From assembly GCA_005773635.1 (NCBI GenBank), contig SXHN01000031.1, forward strand, positions 1-64,000: a stretch of DNA of 64,000 nucleotides. Reading direction: 5' to 3'. A program made the position numbers and the translations under genes. The first letter of the stretch is position 1. The number at the start of each line of letters is the position of its first letter. Shown one piece after another: positions 28,215 to 36,576 of this stretch. This DNA is from Actinomycetota bacterium. GTDB lineage: Bacteria > Actinomycetota > Acidimicrobiia > IMCC26256 > PALSA-610. Under the pieces are notes generated by a model. It was not told where the DNA came from. It saw nothing but the letters and a program-made list of their open reading frames with translations, and searched no databases.

Positions 28215-28514
28215 ATGATTCGTGAGGTTGCCATACTGAACGTGCGTGCAGGCGATGAAACCGAATTCGAGGCGGCATTCGCGGGCGCCGTGTCCTTCAT
28301 TCGGGCCACCGAAGGGTTCATTCAGTTGCATCTCGAACGCTGCATCGAAACGACCAGTCAATATCTGCTGACGGTCGAATGGGAGGCACTCGAAAATCAC
28401 ACCGTCGATTTTCGCCAGTCGGATCGGTACAACGGCTGGAAAGCGGCACTGCATCACTTCTACGAACCCTTTCCAACCGTCGAACACTATGAGTCTGTGC
28501 TCAGGGTCGAGTGA
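28215..28514 (+). CDS. antibiotic biosynthesis monooxygenase (ABM) domain protein
   Basis: A 99-residue ferredoxin-like-fold protein starting IREVAILNVRAGDETEFEAAF, with GFIQLHLERCIE and YLLTVEWEALENHTVDFR, the standard ABM strand and helix order. Such dimers act as cofactor-free monooxygenases or heme-degrading enzymes. The stop overlaps the GTG of the following GNAT gene, so the two are coupled. Confidence 0.85.
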   Translation: MIREVAILNVRAGDETEFEAAFAGAVSFIRATEGFIQLHLERCIETTSQYLLTVEWEALENHTVDFRQSDRYNGWKAALHHFYEPFPTVEHYESVLRVE

Positions 28515-29089
28515 GCAAAGCCTCGGTAACCCCCGGTCCGTCGATTACCACCGGCCGACTGCAATTGCGGCGATGGGCGACTGCCGACCGCGCTCCGTTT
28601 GCAGCGCTGAATGCGGATCCGGAAGTGATGCGCCATTTCCCGGCACCGCTATCGCGTGCCGAAAGCGACGCGATGATCGACCGGATCGAGGCACACTTTG
28701 ATGCGCACGGTTGGGGCCTGTGGGCTGTCGAGACAATCGGCAACGAAATATTCATTGGTTACGTCGGCCTCTGGGCGCCTGCATTCACCGCCCACTTCAC
28801 GCCAGCAGTCGAAATCGGGTGGCGGCTAGCACACCACGAGTGGGGAAAGGGATACGCGACTGAGGCTGCGATCGCCGCGTTGCGTTTCGGGTTCGAGACA
28901 CTCGGGCTGAGCGAGATCGTGTCATTTACCTCTGTGGAAAACGTCGCATCTCAACGAGTCATGCAACGCATAGGAATGCATCGCGATCCCGCCGACGATT
29001 TCGACCATCCGAACCTGCCGACCGGTCACCGGCTGGAACGCCACGTGCTGTACCGCATCACGCAGAAGCCCAAAGCACGGCGCACTTGA
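28511..29089 (+). CDS. GNAT-family N-acetyltransferase (RimJ/RimL type)
   Basis: A 192-residue acetyltransferase. It has TTGRLQLRRWATADRAPF at the start, EIGWRLAHHEWGKGYATEAA (acetyl-CoA loop) and VENVASQRVMQRIGM, the hallmarks of the RimJ/RimL group. GTG 28511 overlaps the ABM stop as GTGA. The target could be a protein N-terminus or a small amine. Confidence 0.87.
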   Translation: MSKASVTPGPSITTGRLQLRRWATADRAPFAALNADPEVMRHFPAPLSRAESDAMIDRIEAHFDAHGWGLWAVETIGNEIFIGYVGLWAPAFTAHFTPAVEIGWRLAHHEWGKGYATEAAIAALRFGFETLGLSEIVSFTSVENVASQRVMQRIGMHRDPADDFDHPNLPTGHRLERHVLYRITQKPKARRT

Positions 29090-29113
29090 CAATCGCGTAA
29101 CAATATGGTTACG
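29086..29113 (+). promoter_or_regulatory. -35 element and palindromic operator before the SRPBCC-ArsR pair
   Basis: TTGACA at 29086-29091 is followed by the palindrome CGTAAC-AATATG-GTTACG at 29096-29113, in the 61-bp gap before the SRPBCC start. A 6-bp inverted repeat with a 6-bp centre overlapping the promoter is a plausible site for the ArsR regulator encoded by the second gene. The -10 is weak. Confidence 0.5.
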
Positions 29114-29150
29114 TGTTGCTCGGGTCCAACCGCCGCAGAAGGGATTTCTT

Positions 29151-29603
29151 ATGGCCACACGCATCAGCACCATGCACGTTCGCCGAAGCGCATTCATTCG
29201 TGCCACGCCGGAACGAATCTGGGAGGAATTCAATTCGTTCGAGCACTTTTCGGCCTGGTTCGGAATCGGCCATTTGCTACACGAATACGAATTGAAGTTG
29301 GGAGCCGCCGTGGAACTCAGCGTCGAACTCGACGGAACTCGCCAGCCATACGGTGGAGTCATCACCGCGATTCGACCTGCGAGGGAAGTCTCGTTCGCGA
29401 TCAATTGGCACGACCCGTCGATGGCTTGGCCCGTCCCGATGCTGTGGACAATTCTGCTCACGCCAACGTACGACGGCACGACTGTCGAGATCTTCCACCA
29501 TGGTTTCGAACGACTCGGCGCCGATGGCGGTGCTCAGCTCGAAAGCTTCGAAGAAGGCTGGGATAACAAACACCTCAAGGCGCTGCGAGCAATCATTGAG
29601 TAA
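29151..29603 (+). CDS. SRPBCC-family (AHSA1-like) protein
   Basis: A 150-residue START/AHA1-like ligand-binding protein. It has VRRSAFIRATPERIWEEFNSFEHFSAWFG, the common entry of the family, and ends with EGWDNKHLKALRAI. ATG 29151 is preceded by AGAAGGG. It overlaps by 8 nt an ArsR regulator, a frequent pairing in which the two are co-expressed and autoregulated. Ligand unknown. Confidence 0.88.
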   Translation: MATRISTMHVRRSAFIRATPERIWEEFNSFEHFSAWFGIGHLLHEYELKLGAAVELSVELDGTRQPYGGVITAIRPAREVSFAINWHDPSMAWPVPMLWTILLTPTYDGTTVEIFHHGFERLGADGGAQLESFEEGWDNKHLKALRAIIE

Positions 29604-29916
29604 CCGCGACGCGTTTACCGCAATTGCCGACCCGACCCGGCGAGAAATTTTGCATCTCATTCACACGCACCACAGCCTCGCGGCTGGCGAGATCGCCGAA
29701 TATTTCGCCGCATCGTCTCGCCCGGGCATCTCGCGTCACCTACGAGTGCTGAAGGAGTGCGGCGTCGTACGCAGCTCGCGCCAAGGAAAGGAACAGATCT
29801 ACTCTGTGAATACCGAGCCGCTCACAACGATCCGCGACGGCTATCTCGCTAGCTTCGCGACAATGCAAACGCGAAGCCTGAATGCACTACGACGCAAAGT
29901 TGAAGGCCAGGGCTAA
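29596..29916 (+). CDS. ArsR-family transcriptional regulator
   Basis: A 106-residue winged-helix protein: FTAIADPTRREILHLI, then SLAAGEIAEYF, SRPGISRHLRVLKECGVV (recognition helix) and SSRQGKEQIYSVN (wing). No metal-binding CxC is seen, so it is not an arsenic or cadmium sensor of the classical kind. TTG 29596 is the start that fits and overlaps the SRPBCC stop. The likely operator is the palindrome at 29096-29113. Confidence 0.87.
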   Translation: MSNRDAFTAIADPTRREILHLIHTHHSLAAGEIAEYFAASSRPGISRHLRVLKECGVVRSSRQGKEQIYSVNTEPLTTIRDGYLASFATMQTRSLNALRRKVEGQG

Positions 29917-30386
29917 CACGGGTCAGTCACCGGCAATGGAGTGTGCTGGAGATCGTGTACGAAGCGTTGGAACAGTGCGCCGAACTGCTCACGCTCGATC
30001 GGATCCCAGGCTTCAAGCACATTCTGCAGATGCTGGCGACGCACAAAGTCGGCGCGGGCGGCAAGATCGCGTCCCTTCTTTGTGGGAGACACGAGCACCA
30101 CCGACCCGTTTGTCGGGCTTGGCTTGCGGCGGATCAATTTGGCGTCGTCCAAAGCGTTGAGTTGCCGACTGACCGCTCCCACATCCATCTGCGCGATGCG
30201 AGCAAGCGAGGCGACCGAGACTTCATCAACGGTGCCGATCGCCCGGACCACCTGCACAGCCTGCTGCGAGAGCGCCAACCCGGCTGCATCAACCAACGCG
30301 TCCGCCACCCGGCGGCTTGCAAGCAGGCGTTGGAGTTGGCCGAGGGCTTGAGATATTCGATCGTCGGATTCGCGGGGCTTGTCGAT
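29913..30386 (-). CDS. MarR-family transcriptional regulator (start unusual)
   Basis: Winged-helix regulator with ALSQQAVQVVRAIG, VSVASLARIAQMDVGAVSRQLNALDDAKLI and the wing RKPSPTNGSVVLVSPTKKG. The only conventional in-frame start is GTG 30308 (131 residues), but codons upstream encode DDRISQALGQLQRLLASRR, a credible MarR dimerisation helix. The frame is closed by TGA inside an operator palindrome. A -35 TTGACT / -10 TACCGT promoter (30421-30393) would start RNA exactly at ATC 30386, so a leaderless ATC start giving 157 residues is possible. It overlaps the end of the arsR gene by 4 nt in convergent orientation. Confidence 0.7.
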   Translation of the reverse strand: MDKPRESDDRISQALGQLQRLLASRRVADALVDAAGLALSQQAVQVVRAIGTVDEVSVASLARIAQMDVGAVSRQLNALDDAKLIRRKPSPTNGSVVLVSPTKKGRDLAARADFVRRQHLQNVLEAWDPIEREQFGALFQRFVHDLQHTPLPVTDPC

Positions 30387-30407
30387 GCCGTGACGGTACT
30401 GTAGAGT

Positions 30408-30422
30408 CTTGACTCAGTCAAG
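30408..30422. promoter_or_regulatory. palindromic operator CTTGACTCAGTCAAG upstream of MarR
   Basis: A 15-bp perfect inverted repeat (6-bp arms, 3-bp centre) covers the likely -35 of the marR gene and lies about 107 bp before the divergent amidohydrolase gene. Size and position suit MarR autoregulation and control of the divergent catabolic pair. A related half-site CTTTGACG follows at 30424-30431. Confidence 0.55.
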
Positions 30423-30528
30423 GCTTTGACGCAAATCCAGATGAACGACCGTGATTCACCATCGAAACGAACAAACGGTCTGCAAGTACGCGCAGAGACC
30501 ACACCAAGACCGACACGAAAGGTACAGC

Positions 30529-31746
30529 ATGTCGACTGCCACCGATCGCTACACGATCATCTCCTCGGACTGCCATGCAGGCGGATCGCACGAGCAATAC
30601 CGCGAATATCTCGATAAGCAGTATCTCGATGATTTCGACGCATGGCGCAATAAGTACAAGAACCCCTTTCGTGATCTCCAAGACGGCGGCCGGATTCGTA
30701 ACTGGGATGACGTGCGTCGCATCGGCGATCAAGAAGAAGACGGCATCGTGGCTGAAGTCGTGTTCCCGAACACGATCCCACCGTTTTTTCCAAGCTTCGT
30801 GTTGTTCGCGCGTCCTCCACGCGAGGACCAGTACGAACTGCGGCTTGCGGGCATCCGCGCCCACAATCGTTGGTTGGCCGACTTCTGTGCGCGTCACCCC
30901 GAACGCCGGGCTGGCATCGGGCAAATCTTTCTCAACAACGTCGAGGATGCGCTCGACGATCTGAAGTTCATTCGAGACAACGGTCTGCGCGGTGGGGTGC
31001 TCATTAGTGCGGTACCACCCGATGTCGATTACATCAAGCCACTCTACGATCCGTGCTACGAACCAATCTGGCAGTTCTGCGAAGACAACAACATCATCGT
31101 CAACAGCCACGGTGGTACTGGTAACCCGAACTACGGCAAATACAGCGTCTCCGACTTGTTGTTCATCACCGAAGTGAGCTTCTATTCGCAACGGCCGTTT
31201 GTGCAGTTGTTGTTGTCGGGGGTATTCGAAAGGCACCCGAACCTGAAGTTCGTCATGACCGAGCAAGGCTGCGCATGGCTCGTACCGATGTTGAAGCATT
31301 TCGACAGCGTGATCGACAAGATCCGTCGCACGGGTCGCATGGGCGAAATGGTGTACTCCGAGGAGCACGCCTTGAAACAACTCGCAAGCGACTACTTCCG
31401 CCAGAACTGCTGGGTCGGCGTTTCGCAGCCCGGCCCCGACGACGCGAAAGCCCGTCACATTCTTGGTATCGACAAATTCATGTGGGGCAGTGACTACCCA
31501 CACAACGAAGGAACCCATCCCTTCACCCGCGAACACTTACGGGCTTTGTTTAGCGACACGCCCGAAGCAGAAATGCGCCAGATCCTTGCGGGCAATACTG
31601 CCGCCCTCTACGGATTCGATCTCGAAGCGTTGAAGCCGTACGGCGACAAGGTGGGCCCGACGGTTGCGGATCTTGCCCAACCGATTACGGAACTGCCCGA
31701 AGGGGCCAACGAAGCGCTGATCAAATCGATGAAAGGCACGTACTAA
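30529..31746 (+). CDS. amidohydrolase family protein (PF04909 type)
   Basis: TIM-barrel metal-dependent hydrolase or decarboxylase of 405 residues. It opens TIISSDCHAGGSHEQYREYLD, where the usual metal-binding HxH is replaced by DCHAGG. It has VNSHGGTGNPNYG, FVMTEQGCAWLVPML and the late Asp in HILGIDKFMWGSDYPHNEGTHP. ATG 30529 is preceded by AAAGG. It is two bases before the nitronate monooxygenase-like gene and divergent from MarR, so probably a regulated catabolic pair. Confidence 0.86.
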   Translation: MSTATDRYTIISSDCHAGGSHEQYREYLDKQYLDDFDAWRNKYKNPFRDLQDGGRIRNWDDVRRIGDQEEDGIVAEVVFPNTIPPFFPSFVLFARPPREDQYELRLAGIRAHNRWLADFCARHPERRAGIGQIFLNNVEDALDDLKFIRDNGLRGGVLISAVPPDVDYIKPLYDPCYEPIWQFCEDNNIIVNSHGGTGNPNYGKYSVSDLLFITEVSFYSQRPFVQLLLSGVFERHPNLKFVMTEQGCAWLVPMLKHFDSVIDKIRRTGRMGEMVYSEEHALKQLASDYFRQNCWVGVSQPGPDDAKARHILGIDKFMWGSDYPHNEGTHPFTREHLRALFSDTPEAEMRQILAGNTAALYGFDLEALKPYGDKVGPTVADLAQPITELPEGANEALIKSMKGTY

Positions 31747-31748
31747 CG

Positions 31749-32870
31749 ATGCGGACGCCGATCTGTGAACAGCTTGGCATCGACATTCCCCTATTTGCGT
31801 TCTCACACTGCCGTGACGTTGTCGCGGCCGTGACGCGTGCTGGTGGTTTCGGTGTGCTTGGCGCACTCGCCTTTTCGCCCGAACGGCTTGAAATCGAGCT
31901 CGATTGGATTGACGCACACTGCGACGGCAAACCGTACGGTGTCGACATCGTGATGCCCGCCACCTATGTAGGTAAGGGCGAGGGCGACCTCGCCAGCTTC
32001 AGCAATCTGCACGACATGATCCCACAAAGCCACACAGACTTCGTGGAAGAACTCATGCGTAAATACGATGTTCCGCCATTACCTACCGAACTTGAAGGTG
32101 AACAAGTTCCGGCCGCGGGGCTCAACGTCGATGCATTCGCGCCCGGCCACGTTGAACTTTCCATAGCGCACCCCAACGTGAAGATGTTGGTCAATGCACT
32201 CGGGCCGCCGCCTCCAGACGTGATAGCCAAAGCTCACGAAGCAGGCTTACTCGTCGGAGCGCTCGTCGGCGCACGTCAACACGCTGAACGCCAAGTCGCG
32301 CTCGGTGTAGATGTGATCATCGCGCAGGGCACCGAAGCTGGCGTGCATTGCGGCGAGGTTTCGACCATGGTGCTCATTCCGGAGGTGGTCGATGCCGTCG
32401 GCCCCGATGTGTGCGTGCTCGCGGCGGGCGGCATCGCGACCGGAAGGCAGATGACAGCAGCGTTGGCGCTCGGAGCCCAAGGCGCATGGACGGGTTCCAT
32501 GTGGCTTACCGTGGCAGAAGCCGACACCAATCCGGTGATCCTCGAAAACCTGTTGGCCGCGAATTCACGCGACACAGTGCGGTCTCGCTCTTACACGGGC
32601 AAACCAGCGCGGCAACTTCGCAGCGCGTGGACTGAGGCATTCGACGACCCCAACGGCCCCGGCACATTGCCGATGCCGTTGCAAGGAATCTTGCACAACG
32701 AAGCATCCCGACGGTTCTCGCGCGTTGGAGCCAAACCGCTCATGGGCTTTCCAGTAGGCCAAATCGTCGGACGCCTGAACGAAGTGCGTTCTACCAAGGA
32801 CGTCATGTTTGAAATGGTCGAAGAATGGATCGCCACCACCGAACGACTCAACGGACTCATCAGCGAATAG
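31749..32870 (+). CDS. nitronate monooxygenase-like flavoprotein
   Basis: FMN-binding TIM barrel of the NMO/2-nitropropane dioxygenase family, 373 residues. TPICEQLGIDIPLFAF, RAGGFGVLGALAFSPERLE, VDVIIAQGTEAGVHCGE and the phosphate-binding stretch AAGGIATGRQMTAALALGAQGAWTG are typical. It follows the amidohydrolase by two bases and is surely cotranscribed. The true substrate may be another reduced flavin-activated compound rather than a nitronate. Confidence 0.87.
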   Translation: MRTPICEQLGIDIPLFAFSHCRDVVAAVTRAGGFGVLGALAFSPERLEIELDWIDAHCDGKPYGVDIVMPATYVGKGEGDLASFSNLHDMIPQSHTDFVEELMRKYDVPPLPTELEGEQVPAAGLNVDAFAPGHVELSIAHPNVKMLVNALGPPPPDVIAKAHEAGLLVGALVGARQHAERQVALGVDVIIAQGTEAGVHCGEVSTMVLIPEVVDAVGPDVCVLAAGGIATGRQMTAALALGAQGAWTGSMWLTVAEADTNPVILENLLAANSRDTVRSRSYTGKPARQLRSAWTEAFDDPNGPGTLPMPLQGILHNEASRRFSRVGAKPLMGFPVGQIVGRLNEVRSTKDVMFEMVEEWIATTERLNGLISE

Positions 32871-33050
32871 CTCGCGACATTCGACGTCGGGGCTACGCGA
32901 TGGCTGTGGTCACCGTCCATGAAGTACAGCACCAGATCGGCTTTGCGGGGTGAAGATCCATTTGTGCAGCTGTGCCCGAATGCCAACCGGCATAGGTATA
33001 CGAATAACTTCCGAAACCAACGATCGTCGGCCCCGACATCACTGGCTTCA

Positions 33051-33554
33051 TTAGCCGAGGGTGCGGCCGTACATTTCGCCGAGGGCATCGCTAATGAGTT
33101 CGAGGCGCTCACCGTCGGGGCCGCGGAAGTAGAGCGACGAACCGTCGACGTGCGCGTACTCGATCCCTTCGTGGTCGAGGCGAGCTTTCACAATTTCCCA
33201 GTTGTTACGAGCCATAGAGATTGCGAGGTGGTGATGCCCTCCCAACACCTCTTGATATTCACCCAGCCCAAGGCCCGGAAAGTCGAAAAACGCGAGCGCG
33301 TTGCCGTTGCCAATATCGAAAAAGAAATGGGTAGAACCTTCGTAGTCGCGATTCTCGAACAGTTCGTAGAGCGGAAACCCCAATATTTCTTGATAGAACT
33401 TGATCGTCTGTTCGACGTTGCTCGACAACATCGCGGTGTGATGCACGCCGCGCGCCGTAGTGACTGCACGCTGCGCGACAGGCTGAAGGTATCGATCTCG
33501 CAACGCTTGCCATTCCTCACGACGCGCCTTACCGTCAATGTTCTCGTAACTCAT
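33051..33554 (-). CDS. VOC-superfamily (glyoxalase-like) protein
   Basis: A 167-residue vicinal-oxygen-chelate protein with paired beta-alpha-beta-beta-beta modules. GVHHTAMLSSNVEQTIKFYQEILGF supplies the first metal His, GGHHHLAISM the second and the Glu in PDGERLELI the third. ATG 33554 overlaps the LigD-like stop as ATGA and has AAAGGAGG upstream. A dioxygenase or isomerase role is possible. The 180 bp between its stop and the convergent nitronate monooxygenase hold nothing recognisable. Confidence 0.87.
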   Translation of the reverse strand: MSYENIDGKARREEWQALRDRYLQPVAQRAVTTARGVHHTAMLSSNVEQTIKFYQEILGFPLYELFENRDYEGSTHFFFDIGNGNALAFFDFPGLGLGEYQEVLGGHHHLAISMARNNWEIVKARLDHEGIEYAHVDGSSLYFRGPDGERLELISDALGEMYGRTLG

Positions 33555-34567
33555 ATCGCCTCCTTTCTCGCCCGACTTGGCGCCACTCGGGGTGGCTCGT
33601 TCGGCATCTTCGGATATACCGGAGGCCACGGGGCGTCCATCAAGCCCGCCGCCTCGTCGATCGCAACCTGATCGAGCAACGACAACAGCGATTGCGGGGC
33701 AGCGTTGATATCGGCCCAGGCATCACCATATTCTGCGACGACGCCGGGCACGGTCGCGATGGTCAATTCCGCAGGATCGAGAGAATCAAGGTCGCTCCAG
33801 GCAAACGGGGCGGAAACCTGTCCCCCAACGCGAGCCCGAGCGCACCAGGCCGCGAATACCGTCTTGTGGGGTGCATTCTGGTTGTAGTCGATGAAGACGC
33901 GCGTGCCCCGTTCTTCTTTCCACCACGCGGCCGTCACAAGGTCGGGGCTACGCCGTTCAAGTTCGCGAGCAGTCGCGACGGCACATGCTCGCACCTGATA
34001 CGAATCCCAACGTGGCTCAAGGCGGGCGTAAATGTGAAGACCCTTGCTGCCTGAAGTCTTGATGTAGCAGGCAATGCCGTGCTCACCGAGGTATAGGCGA
34101 ACGAGAGCCGCGACGTCGCGGACTTGATCGAACGTCACGCCTGGCATCGGATCCAAATCAATGCGCAATTCGTCGGCGAAGTTCGGCTCCGCTGCCAGAT
34201 ACGGCCAGGTATGAAAACCGAGGCACCCCATGTTCACCGCCCACACCACGTGCGCCATGTTTGCAATCACCATCGCGTTGGAAGTTGTGCCATTCACGGT
34301 GGCGACAGTCGTTTGCTCCAGCCACTCCGGCGCACTCGCAGGGACGCGCTTTTGAAAGAAGCTCTTGCCCGAAGCACCGTCGGGATATCGCTCCAACATC
34401 GTGGGCCTTCCCTGTAAAGCATTCAGCAACGCCGGCTCAACCGACAAGTAGTACTCGATGAGATCCATCTTGGTTTCGCCACGCTGAGGGAAAAACACCT
34501 TGCTTGGATTGGAAACCCTTATCTCGTGGCCATCAACGTTGATCGAAGTGACGTCGGAGGTACCCAT
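33551..34567 (-). CDS. LigD-type DNA repair polymerase/primase domain protein
   Basis: Stand-alone polymerase domain of the bacterial NHEJ LigD type, 338 residues, archaeo-eukaryotic primase fold. It has SNPSKVFFPQRGETKMDLIEYY at the start, the metal-binding DLDP in LRIDLDPMPG, and SGSKGLHIYARL with the catalytic His. No ligase or nuclease domain is fused, and no ku gene is nearby. In the cell it would fill ends in double-strand-break repair if Ku and a ligase occur elsewhere. Confidence 0.9.
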   Translation of the reverse strand: MGTSDVTSINVDGHEIRVSNPSKVFFPQRGETKMDLIEYYLSVEPALLNALQGRPTMLERYPDGASGKSFFQKRVPASAPEWLEQTTVATVNGTTSNAMVIANMAHVVWAVNMGCLGFHTWPYLAAEPNFADELRIDLDPMPGVTFDQVRDVAALVRLYLGEHGIACYIKTSGSKGLHIYARLEPRWDSYQVRACAVATARELERRSPDLVTAAWWKEERGTRVFIDYNQNAPHKTVFAAWCARARVGGQVSAPFAWSDLDSLDPAELTIATVPGVVAEYGDAWADINAAPQSLLSLLDQVAIDEAAGLMDAPWPPVYPKMPNEPPRVAPSRARKEAI

Positions 34568-34612
34568 AGCGAAAACCTAATCCGTTTGCAACCGCCGCAC
34601 ACCGCATCGCAT

Positions 34613-36565
34613 TCAATCGACAATTACCAGGACCGCGCCCGTTTCGACCTGATCTCCTACCGACACTCGCACCTCGCTCACGATCCCTCCGTGAGGCGCC
34701 TTGATCGCGTGTTCCATCTTCATTGCCTCCAACGCGACGAGTACATCTCCTGCTTTCACGGTTTCGCCCACGGTCGCGTGCACCGCGATGACGGAACCGG
34801 GCAATGGCGAACGCAACGAACCGACTGCGGCTTGCAGCAGCGGCATCGGGTAACGCGACACCTCGTTCAATACACACGAGCCGAGCGCGCTATCGACGTA
34901 GGTGACCAGCCCGTAAGCATGTACCAAATAGCTGCGCCGTATCCCGTCGATCGTCAATGCCACTTCGGAGCCGTCGACTACCGGATCAACCACCGCGATA
35001 TCTATCGAGTCGATCGTCACGATGCATGAGCCATCACGAGCCCACCGATACTCGACTGTGAACTCCGCGCCTTCGCAGGTCCAATCGCAGCGTTGAGGCG
35101 CACCGCCAACATTGCGAAACCCTGCACCGATCGGGCTTTTGCGCGCACTCGCCGCGGCAAGCGTCGCGGCTATCGCATTCGGCTTCAGCACTTCACTGCT
35201 CATGTCGCATGCGCCGAGCACGGATGGATCGTGGCGATCGTAAAACCCCGTATCGGTCTGGCCAGCTTCGAAGTCTGCGTGCTCCAGTGTGCGCACCAAC
35301 AGATCGCGGTTGGTGACGACACCATGGATCTGCGCGCGCCGCAGCGCTCCGACAACCTTACCGACCGCTTCGTGACGGGTCGGCGCCCATGCGATCACTT
35401 TCGCGAGCATGGCGTCGTAGAACGTACTAACGGCAGAACCCGCTTCGTAACCGGAATCGACGCGCACACCTTCACCGTTGACTTCGAAGCGGTCCAGCGT
35501 GCCGCTCATCGGAACGAACCCCGCGGGCACGTCTTCGGCATAAAGCCGGGCCTCGACCGCATGGCCGCTGCTCGTTGCTTGCATAGCGGCCTCAGGCAGC
35601 GCCGCTCCTTGTGCGACATCTATTTGGAGTTGCACCAAGTCCAGACCAGTGATCAGTTCGGTGACCGGGTGTTCGACCTGCAATCTGGTATTGACTTCAA
35701 GGAAGAAGAATTCTCCACTCGGAGCCATCACAAATTCAACAGTGCCCGCACCTACGTAGTCGATCGCCTTCGCAGCCGCAACGGCCGCCGCACCAAGCTC
35801 TTCACGTCGCGCGGGAGTCACCGCTGTCGATGGTGCTTCCTCGATGATCTTTTGGTGACGGCGCTGTATCGAACACTCGCGTTCAAAGAGATGCACAACG
35901 TTGCCATGAGTGTCGCCGAATATCTGTACCTCGATGTGGCGCGGCGACTCAACGTAGCGTTCCAGAAACACCAAGCCGTTTCCAAACGCAGCCGCAGCTT
36001 CGCGTTGCGCGCCCGCAACCGCGTCAGCGAGTTCATCTATTTCGCGCACGATGCGCATTCCGCGCCCGCCTCCACCGAATGCGGCCTTCACCAAGATTGG
36101 CAACCCAATTTCTTTGGCTACAGCCACCAGGACAGCATCATTCATGGCCCCGTCGATCGTGTGGCCTCGCAACACCGGCACTCCGGCATCGGCCATCAGG
36201 CTTTTGGCGGCAACCTTGCTGCCCATGGCGTCGATCGCTTCGGGCGACGGCCCCACGAATACCACTCCCGCGGCCGCGCACGATCGAGCGAACTCAGCGT
36301 TTTCACTCAAGAAGCCGTAACCCGGATGAATGGCGTCGACACCGAGCCGCTTGGCACCTTCGAGAATCAAGTCGCCGCGAAGATACGTATCCGCGGCAGC
36401 GTTGCCAGGTAGGCGGATGGCCTCGTCGGCGTCGCCCAAATGCGGCGCGCCCGCATCAGCGTCTGAATAGATCGCCACGGTGGCGATGTTCATCGCTCGA
36501 GCTGAACGTATGACCCGGCGAGCAATCTCTGCGCGGTTGGCCACTAACAGTTTGCGAATGATCAT
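34613..36565 (-). CDS. acyl-CoA carboxylase alpha subunit (biotin carboxylase + BCCP)
   Basis: 650-residue alpha chain. The biotin carboxylase part (1-450) starts KLLVANRAEIARRVIRSA, has the ATP-binding glycine loop FGGGGRGMRIV, ECSIQRRHQKIIEEAPS and the catalytic VNTRLQVEHPVTE. The C-terminal 75 residues are a biotin carrier domain with EAMKMEH carrying the biotinyl Lys. The middle part is the BT-like linker. It follows the carboxyltransferase gene by 11 bp. Substrate may be propionyl-, methylcrotonyl- or geranyl-CoA; sequence alone does not say. Confidence 0.94.
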   Translation of the reverse strand: MIIRKLLVANRAEIARRVIRSARAMNIATVAIYSDADAGAPHLGDADEAIRLPGNAAADTYLRGDLILEGAKRLGVDAIHPGYGFLSENAEFARSCAAAGVVFVGPSPEAIDAMGSKVAAKSLMADAGVPVLRGHTIDGAMNDAVLVAVAKEIGLPILVKAAFGGGGRGMRIVREIDELADAVAGAQREAAAAFGNGLVFLERYVESPRHIEVQIFGDTHGNVVHLFERECSIQRRHQKIIEEAPSTAVTPARREELGAAAVAAAKAIDYVGAGTVEFVMAPSGEFFFLEVNTRLQVEHPVTELITGLDLVQLQIDVAQGAALPEAAMQATSSGHAVEARLYAEDVPAGFVPMSGTLDRFEVNGEGVRVDSGYEAGSAVSTFYDAMLAKVIAWAPTRHEAVGKVVGALRRAQIHGVVTNRDLLVRTLEHADFEAGQTDTGFYDRHDPSVLGACDMSSEVLKPNAIAATLAAASARKSPIGAGFRNVGGAPQRCDWTCEGAEFTVEYRWARDGSCIVTIDSIDIAVVDPVVDGSEVALTIDGIRRSYLVHAYGLVTYVDSALGSCVLNEVSRYPMPLLQAAVGSLRSPLPGSVIAVHATVGETVKAGDVLVALEAMKMEHAIKAPHGGIVSEVRVSVGDQVETGAVLVIVD

Positions 36566-36576
36566 GGTCGTTGCCC

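Noticed and set aside
30414..30416. In-frame TGA upstream of marR as a third selenocysteine codon
   Set aside because: The TGA is the centre of an operator palindrome, no homologous coding is seen before it, and MarR proteins have no conserved Cys there.
34526..36412. Long plus-strand frames across the carboxylase and LigD region
   Set aside because: They are antisense shadows of the GC-rich minus-strand genes, with no family features.
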